NCBI GenBank assembly: GCA_018268545.1
Contig: JAFDWI010000289.1
Span: 1 to 14,548 of the forward strand
Source of the DNA: Actinomycetota bacterium
GTDB lineage: Bacteria; Actinomycetota; Acidimicrobiia; Acidimicrobiales; Iamiaceae
Length of the DNA stretch: 14,548 nt
Direction: 5' to 3'
The position numbers were made by a program, and so were the translations under genes. Of the stretch, positions 6,439-11,746 are shown piece after piece (position 1 is the first letter of the stretch; every line of letters begins with the position of its first letter). The notes under the pieces are model-generated. The model saw only the letters and a list, made by a program, of their open reading frames with translations. It was not told the origin of the DNA and did no database searches.

Positions 6439-7120
6439 ACCCTTCGACGATCCGGCCGTCGACGACGCGGATGGTCCGGCCGCCGAGCGCGCCTGCGTCG
6501 TCCGGGTCGTGGGTGACGACCACGCGGAGCATCGGCGGGGCACACGCCGGGTCGGCGAGCAGTCGTTGCACGTCGCTGCGTGCGGCCGGGTCGAGCGCAG
6601 CGAACGGTTCGTCCAACAACAGCACGTCCGGCCCGAAGCAGAGGGCGCGTGCGAGCGCGACCCGCTGGCTCTGGCCGCCGGAGAGCTCACCGGGTCGGCA
6701 CGACGCGTAATCGGCGAGCCCGACACGCTCCAGCCATCGCTGCGAGGTCGTGAGCGCTGCACGAGCCGGAATTCGTCGCGCGCGCAGGCCGAACGCGACG
6801 TTCTCGGCCGCGGTGAGATGCGGGAACAGGGCGTGGTCCTGGAAGACGAACCCGACCGATCTCGATGCGGGTGGACGCCAGATGTCGCGGCCCGCGTCGT
6901 CCCAGGTCGTGCCGCCCACGACGAGATGCCCGGCGTCGAGCGCGACGAGCCCGGCGATGATCCGCAGCAGCGTGGTCTTGCCGGCGCCGTTCGGGCCGGT
7001 GATCACCAGCGTGGACCCGGTCGGCACCTCCAGAGCCACGGCGAGGTCGAGCCCGCCGAGGTGCACGCGGCCGTCGAGTTCCACACCCGGCGGCGTCGGC
7101 GCGGCTCGGGTGGCGGTCAT
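6437..7120 (-). CDS. modC: molybdate ABC transporter ATP-binding protein, short form without Mop domain
   Basis: A 227-residue ABC ATPase with all motifs in order: Walker A GPNGAGKTT (42-50), Q-loop FVFQDHALFPHL (Gln94), signature LSGGQSQRVALARAL (146-160), Walker B VLLLDEPFAALD (Asp170, Glu171) and H-loop VVVTHDPDDA (His204). It would hydrolyse ATP to drive molybdate import through ModB. Classical ModC proteins are about 350 residues, with a C-terminal TOBE/Mop domain that binds molybdate; this protein ends right after the ATPase core (RTIRVVDGRIVEG), so that domain is absent. The ATG at 7120 overlaps the modB stop by ATGA, which fixes the start. Molybdate rather than sulfate or tungstate as substrate is inferred from the neighbouring cofactor genes. 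Confidence 0.9.
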   Translation of the reverse strand: MTATRAAPTPPGVELDGRVHLGGLDLAVALEVPTGSTLVITGPNGAGKTTLLRIIAGLVALDAGHLVVGGTTWDDAGRDIWRPPASRSVGFVFQDHALFPHLTAAENVAFGLRARRIPARAALTTSQRWLERVGLADYASCRPGELSGGQSQRVALARALCFGPDVLLLDEPFAALDPAARSDVQRLLADPACAPPMLRVVVTHDPDDAGALGGRTIRVVDGRIVEG

Positions 7121-7962
7121 CGGAGGCCGCCCAGCCAGTGTTCGCGCAACGCGACGAGCACCGCGAGCGACACGGCGACCAGGACCAGCGCGAGTGCGAT
7201 CGCGCCTCCCGGATCGGTCTGGAAGGTGAGGAAGATCCGCAGTGGCATCGTGTCGGTCCGCGGTGAGTCCCCGGCGAAGGTGATCGTCGCCCCGAATTCG
7301 CCCAGGGCACGCGCCCAGCACAGCACCGCGCCGGCCACCAGCGAGGGCCGCACGAGCGGGAGGGTGACGCGGCGGAACGTCACCGATCGCGAGGCGCCGA
7401 GTGTCGCGGCGGCTTCTTCGAGATCGCGTCGCGTCCCACGGAACCCGGCTTCGACGGTGACGACGAAGAACGGCAACGCGACGAACGTCTCGGCCATGAT
7501 CGCCGCCCAGATCGTGTAGGGGATCGTGAGCCCGAACCAGTCGAACAGCACCCGCCCGACCGGGCCGCTGCGCCCGAACATCGACAGCAACGCGAGGCCG
7601 CCGACGACGGGTGGGAGGACCATCGGCAGGATCACCACGGATCGCACCACACGACGCAACGGGAATTCGAAGCGGGCGAGGATCCAGGCGAGCGGTAGAC
7701 CGACGGTGAACGCGACGAGCGTCGCGGCCGTCGAGGAGATCAGCGACAACACGAGCGCACCGCGGACGTCGCTTCGGCCGAGCCGGGATCCGAGCGACGC
7801 CCACGGGGCGCGCCATGCCAGGCCGACGATCGGGAGCACACACGACGCGACGGCGATCGTGGCGAGCACGACGGCGAGCGCGCCGGGCCGATGCGGGACC
7901 CGTCTGGGGCGTGCGGCCACCGAGGGGGCGGGGTCGGTGCTACCCGGTGAATCCGTGGTCAT
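7117..7962 (-). CDS. modB: molybdate ABC transporter permease
   Basis: A 281-residue inner-membrane permease. A Pro-rich cytoplasmic N-terminus leads to a first TM helix (ALAVVLATIAVASCVLPIVGLAW), and several further helices follow. The family segment LVAFTVGLPLAWILARFEFPLRRVVRSVVILPMVLPPVVGGLALL is clear, as is the EAA-type coupling loop EAAATLGASRSVTFRRVTLPLVRPSLVAGAVLCWARALGEFGATI, which contacts the ATPase. It ends with a final helix and EHWLGGLR. The length is slightly longer than the E. coli ModB (about 229 residues) because of the N-terminal extension. It starts 23 bp inside the end of modA and its stop overlaps the start of modC, so the three are translationally coupled. Cysteine/tungstate permeases look alike; the context supports molybdate. 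Confidence 0.92.
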   Translation of the reverse strand: MTTDSPGSTDPAPSVAARPRRVPHRPGALAVVLATIAVASCVLPIVGLAWRAPWASLGSRLGRSDVRGALVLSLISSTAATLVAFTVGLPLAWILARFEFPLRRVVRSVVILPMVLPPVVGGLALLSMFGRSGPVGRVLFDWFGLTIPYTIWAAIMAETFVALPFFVVTVEAGFRGTRRDLEEAAATLGASRSVTFRRVTLPLVRPSLVAGAVLCWARALGEFGATITFAGDSPRTDTMPLRIFLTFQTDPGGAIALALVLVAVSLAVLVALREHWLGGLR

Positions 7963-8815
7963 CGAGGATCTTGCGGCCCTGGGTGGATCGGACGAACGCG
8001 ATGAACGCCCGTGCGGTCGCGGGGTTGCCGGCGTGCGTGGCCACCGCGATCGGGTACGCCGTGGTGACGTTCTGCGCCGCTGGGATCGGGATCGTCGTCA
8101 ACGTGTCACCGGCGGCCCGGCCGTCGGTCACATAGGCGATGCCTGCGTCGACCTCGCCGAGGCCGACCTTGGCGACCACGGCTTTCACGTCGGCTTCGGA
8201 TCCGACCGGCCGGGCGCGGACACCGACCCTCGCGAGGACCTCGCGTCCGAGCCGACCGCAGGGAACCTCGGCGGCGCACAGCACGAAACGCACGTCCGAG
8301 CGTGCCAGCGAGGCGAGCCCCGTGATGTGCAACGGGTTTCCCTTGGCGGTGATGATCGCCATCGAATTGCAGGTGAAGGTGGCCGGGGCGGTGACGCTGT
8401 GGTCTGCCACCGCTCGGTTCATCGTCGTGGTGTCGGCGGTCGCGAGCACATCGGCGCCGTCACCGGCGCCGAGTTGGGCGACCAGGCCCGATGAGGCGCC
8501 GAACGAGGTTTCCACGTGGGCTCGGGGCTGGGCGCGTTCGAACGCATCGGCGAGCGCGCCGAAGGCTCCGGTGAGCGAGGCGGCGCCCAGTACCCGGATC
8601 GACCCGGTGACGGTGTCGCGATCGGGTGCTGCGATGTCGTGGTCGACCCGACAGTCGTCGGATGCCGTGGTCGCCGGGGCGGGCGCCGTGGTCGCATCGG
8701 CGCCGGGCGACGAAGGCGGGCTCGTCGACGGTGTCGACGGCGATGCGCACGACGCACACGTCGCGGCGGCGAGCATCGCGGCGGCGACGATCAGCCGACT
8801 GCGGCGCAACGTCAT
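7940..8815 (-). CDS. modA: molybdate-binding lipoprotein of the ABC transporter
   Basis: A 291-residue substrate-binding protein. MTLRRSRLIVAAAMLAAATCASCAS is a lipoprotein-type signal with probable lipidation at Cys23 (Cys20 also possible), then about 40 residues of Ser/Thr/Pro/Ala linker. The mature domain begins with SIRVLGAASLTGAFGALADAF, the classic ModA start. Likely oxyanion ligands are Ser80 (AASL), Ser108/109 (GASSG) and Tyr228 (VDAGIAYVTD), following the known ModA pattern. Two cysteines six residues apart (180 and 186, in VLCAAEVPCGR), plus Cys55 and Cys149, could form disulfides in the oxidising cell exterior. The ATG at 8815 overlaps the stop of the HTH-Mop gene by ATGA, which fixes the start. 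The protein would deliver molybdate (perhaps tungstate) to ModB. Confidence 0.93.
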   Translation of the reverse strand: MTLRRSRLIVAAAMLAAATCASCASPSTPSTSPPSSPGADATTAPAPATTASDDCRVDHDIAAPDRDTVTGSIRVLGAASLTGAFGALADAFERAQPRAHVETSFGASSGLVAQLGAGDGADVLATADTTTMNRAVADHSVTAPATFTCNSMAIITAKGNPLHITGLASLARSDVRFVLCAAEVPCGRLGREVLARVGVRARPVGSEADVKAVVAKVGLGEVDAGIAYVTDGRAAGDTLTTIPIPAAQNVTTAYPIAVATHAGNPATARAFIAFVRSTQGRKILDDHGFTG

Positions 8816-9228
8816 GTTCGCACTCCCGCGGGAACCTCGATGATCACGTTCGTCGACTTGACCGCCGCGACGGCGAGCACGCCGGGTTCCAGTCCGAGTT
8901 CGTCGGCGGCTTCGCGGGTCATCAGCGAGGTGATCCGGTGGGGTCCGGCCTGCAGGGTCACCTTGGCCATCACGCCGTCGCGTTCCACGCCGGTCACCAG
9001 GCCGGGGAAACGGTTGCGGGCACTGCGGGCGACGACCGGTCCGGTGGCGGTCCGACTCGGTGCCGCGATCTCGGCCAACAGGCGGGCGAGATCGGCGCCG
9101 TCGACGAGTCGTCGGCCACCGGCGTCGCGGGAGTGCCCGAGACGCCCTTCGTCGCACCATCGTCGGACGGTGTCGACGCTGGTGCCCAACAGTGCGGCGG
9201 CCTCGCCGGTGCTCAGAGAGTCGCTCAT
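8812..9228 (-). CDS. HTH-Mop protein, candidate molybdate-responsive regulator
   Basis: A 138-residue two-domain protein. Residues about 5-52 (LSTGEAAALLGTSVDTVRRWCDEGRLGHSRDAGGRRLVDGADLARLL) form an excisionase/MerR-type winged helix-turn-helix. Residues about 70-136 (ARNRFPGLVTGVERDGVMAKVTLQAG and onward to KSTNVIIEVP) form one Mop/TOBE domain, the small beta-barrel that binds molybdate in ModE, ModC and molbindins. It is therefore built like a minimal ModE but with a different DNA-binding domain and only one Mop copy. It is the first gene of the operon with modA, modB and modC, and overlaps modA by ATGA. Autoregulation through the palindrome just upstream is plausible. Similar HTH-TOBE proteins are known in Actinobacteria; whether this one represses or activates is not visible. 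Confidence 0.88.
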   Translation of the reverse strand: MSDSLSTGEAAALLGTSVDTVRRWCDEGRLGHSRDAGGRRLVDGADLARLLAEIAAPSRTATGPVVARSARNRFPGLVTGVERDGVMAKVTLQAGPHRITSLMTREAADELGLEPGVLAVAAVKSTNVIIEVPAGVRT

Positions 9229-9234
9229 GCAAGG

Positions 9235-9263
9235 TGTCTAGGCAACGAAAGCCGTACTTGCAA
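9235..9263 (-). promoter_or_regulatory. promoter of the HTH-Mop/modABC operon
   Basis: On the minus strand a TTGCAA -35-like box (9258-9263) and TAGACA -10-like box (9235-9240) are separated by 17 bp. The -10 lies 6 nt before the ATG at 9228, so the mRNA would be leaderless or nearly so. The -35 box is the core of the palindrome at 9256-9265. Confidence 0.5.
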
Positions 9264-9265
9264 GT
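9256..9265. promoter_or_regulatory. perfect palindrome ACTTGCAAGT, candidate operator of the mod operon
   Basis: A 10-bp perfect palindrome that covers the putative -35 box of the HTH-Mop operon, in the 99-bp divergent region shared with moaC. A second TGCAAG (9228-9233) lies in direct repeat 31 bp away, about three helical turns, overlapping the start codon. A protein bound here would block the mod promoter. No ModE-type box of the E. coli form is seen. Confidence 0.45.
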
Positions 9266-9314
9266 TCACGGGGTCGGTGCCGGGCTCGTGGGGGAAGCCG
9301 GGGACGGGATCGAC

Positions 9315-9320
9315 CAAGAT
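9315..9320 (+). promoter_or_regulatory. possible -10 element (CAAGAT) of moaC
   Basis: CAAGAT is followed by exactly 7 nt and the GTG at 9328, the same spacing as the other leaderless promoters here, though the first base departs from TANNNT. Confidence 0.35.
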
Positions 9321-9327
9321 CGTGGGC

Positions 9328-9801
9328 GTGACCGACGAGCGCCGCCTCACCCATCTCGACGCGGCCGGTCGCGCCCGTATGGTCGACGTGACCGCGAAGC
9401 CGTGGACCGCTCGGGTGGCGGTCGCCCGGGGCCGGGTCGTCGGCGACTTCGACGCCGCAGCGGTACTACGTGAACGTGACCTGGTGGTTCGTGCCCGGGT
9501 CGCCGGAGCGAACGCCGCGAAGATCGCGTGGGATCTGATCCCGTTGTGTCACCCGATCCATCTGATCGACGTCGACGTCGACGTGTCGGCTCCGTCGTCG
9601 GGCGGCGTGATCGACGTCGAGGCGACCACGAAGGTCGTGGCGCCGACCGGTGTGGAAATGGAGGCGCTCACCGCGTGCAGCATCACCGGTCTGGTGCTCG
9701 TCCAGGAGCTCCGACATCTCGACCCGGCGGCCCGTCTGGTCGACGTCGCGCTGTGGCGCAAGGTAGGTGGCAAGTCCGGCGTGTGGGTCCGCGCCGAGTA
9801 G
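9328..9801 (+). CDS. moaC: cyclic pyranopterin monophosphate synthase
   Basis: A 157-residue protein, the usual MoaC length. Family motifs are clear: THLDAAGRARMVDVTAK at the N-terminus, GANAAKIAWDLIPLCHPI (residues 60-77), TGVEMEALTACSITGL (107-121) and DVALWRKVGGKSGVW (139-153), including the active-site lysines and the GGKSG loop. MoaC converts the MoaA product (3',8-cyclo-7,8-dihydro-GTP) to cPMP in molybdenum cofactor synthesis, as a cytoplasmic hexamer. GTG at 9328 is chosen; GTG at 9322 is an alternative that adds two residues. It is separated from the other moa genes by mogA and vapBC, is divergent from the mod operon, and is convergent with mogA with only 10 bp between stops. Confidence 0.95.
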   Translation: MTDERRLTHLDAAGRARMVDVTAKPWTARVAVARGRVVGDFDAAAVLRERDLVVRARVAGANAAKIAWDLIPLCHPIHLIDVDVDVSAPSSGGVIDVEATTKVVAPTGVEMEALTACSITGLVLVQELRHLDPAARLVDVALWRKVGGKSGVWVRAE

Positions 9802-9811
9802 CCGTGCCCCG

Positions 9812-10309
9812 TCACCGATGGGTGTGGTCGGCTCCGCCCGGATGGGGGCCGTGGTCACCGGCCGCCAGCGTGACCGCGTGCGACAGCAGATCGAGCACCG
9901 CTTCCACCGACTCGGTGGCACCGGCGAGGGATCCGGGCACGTTGAGGATCACGCAGCGCCCCGCGATACCGGCGACCCCGCGGCTGAGCATCCCGAGACG
10001 GCTCGCTGCGCGGCTCGCTTCGGCGAGCCCGGGTGCTTCGCGTTCGATCACCGATCGGGTCGCTTCCGGGGTCACGTCCCGGGGGGCGAACCCCGTGCCG
10101 CCGGTCGTGACGATCAACCCGGCGAATCCCTCCGTCGCGGTGCGCAACGCCGTACGTACCGAGTCGATCCCGTCGGCGACGACGGTCGGTGGGTCACAGT
10201 CGTAGCCCGCGGCGCGCAACAACTCGACGAGGGCGGGCCCGGAGCGGTCTTCGCGTCGGTGCGCCGCGGACGAATCCGAGACCGTGATGACACGGGCGGC
10301 CAACGACAT
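9812..10309 (-). CDS. mogA: molybdopterin adenylyltransferase family protein (MogA/MoaB)
   Basis: A 165-residue single-domain MoCF-binding protein. It begins ARVITVSDSSAAHRREDRSGPAL, has the molybdopterin/nucleotide-binding loop LIVTTGGTGFAPRDVTPEAT (residues 65-84, with Asp78) and ends with ILNVPGSLAGATESVEAVLDLLSHAV, all typical of MogA/MoaB. The tail GDHGPHPGGADHTHR is His-rich, as in many homologues. These proteins adenylylate molybdopterin to prepare it for metal insertion by MoeA. MogA and MoaB cannot be separated by sequence alone; actinobacterial ones are often annotated MoaB. The start is the ATG at 10309 (the frame runs upstream to 10399) because conserved sequence begins here and TAGGCT lies 7 nt before it. 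It is convergent with moaC. Confidence 0.9.
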   Translation of the reverse strand: MSLAARVITVSDSSAAHRREDRSGPALVELLRAAGYDCDPPTVVADGIDSVRTALRTATEGFAGLIVTTGGTGFAPRDVTPEATRSVIEREAPGLAEASRAASRLGMLSRGVAGIAGRCVILNVPGSLAGATESVEAVLDLLSHAVTLAAGDHGPHPGGADHTHR

Positions 10310-10316
10310 GGGGTCG

Positions 10317-10322
10317 AGCCTA
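10317..10322 (-). promoter_or_regulatory. -10 element (TAGGCT) of mogA, leaderless arrangement
   Basis: On the minus strand TAGGCT is followed by exactly 7 nt and the ATG at 10309. Confidence 0.55.
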
Positions 10323-10424
10323 GATGCGTCGTTCCGAGACGTGGGTGGTTGCGAGGTGTCCGCCGCCGACGTGTCGGGGGTCACACGGTTCGCATGCATC
10401 GATCGTGGTGTGTCACCGATTTCG

Positions 10425-10437
10425 AAGTGTTACACTT
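10425..10437. promoter_or_regulatory. 13-bp palindrome over the vapB promoter, candidate autoregulatory operator
   Basis: AAGTGT-T-ACACTT is a perfect inverted repeat around a central T. It covers the -10 element TACACT (10431-10436) of the antitoxin gene, where VapB/VapBC complexes commonly bind to repress their own operon. Confidence 0.55.
10431..10436 (+). promoter_or_regulatory. -10 element (TACACT) of vapBC, leaderless arrangement
   Basis: TACACT is followed by exactly 7 nt and the ATG at 10444. It is the closest match to the TATAAT consensus among the promoters seen here. Confidence 0.6.
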
Positions 10438-10443
10438 GTGGCG

Positions 10444-10707
10444 ATGCCGACAACACGGCCCCGGTACCAGGTCACCGAAACTCCGGAGATCGAACGGGCA
10501 CTCGATGCCGCTGCACGACGTTGGCCGAACGAGCCGAGGTCCAAACTGTTGCTGCGCCTCGTCCGCGCAGGTGGTGCGACGGTGGAACAAGAGCGAAGCG
10601 ACGAGATTGCCCGGAGGCGGGACGCGATCGCTTCGACATCTGGCAAATATGACAGCGTGTTCCACCGGGACCATCTCTCGAGCCTCCGCGACGATTGGCC
10701 CGAGTGA
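10444..10707 (+). CDS. vapB: VapB-like antitoxin
   Basis: A small, charged 87-residue protein immediately upstream of a PIN-domain toxin gene and overlapping it by GTGA. The N-terminus RYQVTETPEIERALDAAARRWPNEPRSKLLLRLVRAG (residues 7-43) looks like a ribbon-helix-helix (CopG/MetJ-type) DNA-binding unit: one beta strand, then two helices. The C-terminal part (EQERSDEIARRRDAIASTSGKYDSVFHRDHLSSLRDDWPE) would wrap and inhibit the toxin. Assignment as antitoxin rests on the position, size and partner rather than on a strong family match. The ATG at 10444 is chosen because it sits 7 nt after TACACT; a longer frame upstream lacks conserved features. Confidence 0.75.
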   Translation: MPTTRPRYQVTETPEIERALDAAARRWPNEPRSKLLLRLVRAGGATVEQERSDEIARRRDAIASTSGKYDSVFHRDHLSSLRDDWPE

Positions 10708-11090
10708 TCACGCTCGACGCGAGTTTGGTGATCGCTCATCTTTCGAGCAGCGATGCCCATCACGAGGTGGCGACCGCGTTTCTGCACGCTTCGGCGGATG
10801 ATTTCGTGATGCATCCGTTGAACTTGGCAGAGGTGCTCGTCGGTGGTGCCCGGGTGGGCCGCGGCCGGGAACTCCTCGATGACCTGTACGCAATCGGCAT
10901 CCGCGTCGCGGACCGATCCGAGGACGAACCGCTCCAGTTGGCGACACTGCGTGCACGGTCACGGCTCAAACTTCCGGATTGCTGCGCACTCCATACCGCG
11001 ATGACGACCGGGTCGGCGCTGGCAACTTTCGACGAAACGCTTGCAGATGTCGCACGCGCCCATCACGTCCGTGTCGAACCGGCCCGATGA
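10704..11090 (+). CDS. vapC: PIN-domain ribonuclease toxin (VapC)
   Basis: A 128-residue PIN-domain protein. The four acidic residues of the metal-dependent active site are visible in family context: Asp5 (ITLDASLVIAHL), Glu43 (LNLAEVLVG), Asp92 (LKLPDCCALHTA) and Asp110 (ALATFDETLADVA). VapC toxins are endoribonucleases that cut tRNA or rRNA and are neutralised by VapB. The GTG at 10704 overlaps the antitoxin stop by GTGA, fixing the start; the TTG at 10695 is an alternative. The length is normal (about 125-140). The pair sits between two molybdenum cofactor genes with which it has no known functional link, and base composition is somewhat less GC-rich than in its neighbours, consistent with insertion. 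Confidence 0.88.
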   Translation: MITLDASLVIAHLSSSDAHHEVATAFLHASADDFVMHPLNLAEVLVGGARVGRGRELLDDLYAIGIRVADRSEDEPLQLATLRARSRLKLPDCCALHTAMTTGSALATFDETLADVARAHHVRVEPAR

Positions 11091-11236
11091 TCGGGCGATC
11101 CGGGCCAGGTTCGGGCGACCGCGTTCTCCACGTATGAGCCCCCTTTGGCGATGGAGGTTCGGGGTCGGTGATCACGGGGTCCGGGGTTCGGGTGTGGTCG
11201 CGGGGGTTGCGGCCGGGCGCCGTTAGCCTGATCGAC
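11091..11236. other. 146-bp non-coding region between vapC and moaE with G-tracts
   Basis: This is the longest gene-free stretch. It starts with a short palindrome across the vapC stop (GCCCGAT-G-ATCGGGC, 11082-11096), and has a G-rich segment on the plus strand (11176-11206) with four runs of three or more Gs separated by 3, 3 and 9 nt. It ends with the moaE -10 element. No RNA gene or coherent short ORF was recognised. Confidence 0.5.
11224..11229 (+). promoter_or_regulatory. -10 element (TAGCCT) of the moaE-moeA-moaA-moaD operon, leaderless arrangement
   Basis: TAGCCT is followed by exactly 7 nt and the GTG at 11237. The upstream G-rich tract would cover the -35 region; no consensus -35 box is seen. 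Confidence 0.55.
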
Positions 11237-11746
11237 GTGCCTGTCGATCTGTGTTGTCGCGTCGCGGTCACCGATCGTGCCATCGACGTGGGTGAGCTGA
11301 TCGCCTGGTGTTCCGCCGACGCGGCGGGCGCGATCGGATCGTTCTGTGGGGTCGTCCGTGACCATGCCGAAGGGCGACGGGGCATCGTCCGGCTCGACTA
11401 CGAGGCGCACCCGACCGCTGCGGAGCCTCGCCTCGCCGCGGTCGCCGATGCCGCCCGGCGACGCTGGCCCCAGATCGAACGGATCGTGTTGGTGCACCGG
11501 GTCGGGAGCCTGGTGGTGGGCGATGTCGCGGTCGTCGTGGCGGTGTCCACACCGCATCGCGACGAGTGTTTCGCGGCGACCCGCTTCTGTATCGACGCGG
11601 TGAAGGCGACCGTGCCGATCTGGAAGTACGAGGTGTGGGACGGCGGCGAGGGTTGGGGGACGTGCGCGCACGAACTCGTCGACATCGACGAGTTCGCCGG
11701 GTGGGGCCACGACCGGACCGATCCGGCCGTTGCCGCGGTGCGGTGA
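11237..11746 (+). CDS. moaE: molybdopterin synthase catalytic subunit
   Basis: A 169-residue protein. Core MoaE motifs are present: GAIGSFCGVVRDHAEGR (residues 31-47, with Arg41), LDYEAHPTAAE (53-63), HRVGSLVVGDVAVVVAVSTPHRDECFAA (87-114) and FCIDAVKATVPIWKYE (117-132), where Lys123 and Lys130 match the two active-site lysines seven residues apart. MoaE transfers sulfur from the MoaD C-terminal thiocarboxylate onto cPMP to form molybdopterin. It is slightly longer than the usual 140-150 residues because of a C-terminal tail (DEFAGWGHDRTDPAVAAVR). The start is the GTG at 11237, 7 nt after TAGCCT; the frame is open further upstream but crosses the promoter. The stop overlaps the moeA start (TGATG). 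Confidence 0.93.
   Translation: MPVDLCCRVAVTDRAIDVGELIAWCSADAAGAIGSFCGVVRDHAEGRRGIVRLDYEAHPTAAEPRLAAVADAARRRWPQIERIVLVHRVGSLVVGDVAVVVAVSTPHRDECFAATRFCIDAVKATVPIWKYEVWDGGEGWGTCAHELVDIDEFAGWGHDRTDPAVAAVR

Noticed and set aside
5059..6762. Long minus-strand open frame of 567 residues
   Set aside because: Composition is Arg/Asp/Gly-rich low complexity; it overlaps the lipoprotein, ppk2 and modC in other frames, all with intact motifs.
11082..11096. GCCCGAT-G-ATCGGGC as an intrinsic terminator of vapBC
   Set aside because: A one-base spacer cannot form a normal loop and no T-run follows; it is at most a palindrome across the stop codon.
11091..11160. Minus-strand peptide IAKGGSYVENAVARTW upstream of moaE, considered as a gene remnant
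   Set aside because: No start codon, ribosome site or family match that I recognise, and it continues into antisense of moaE.
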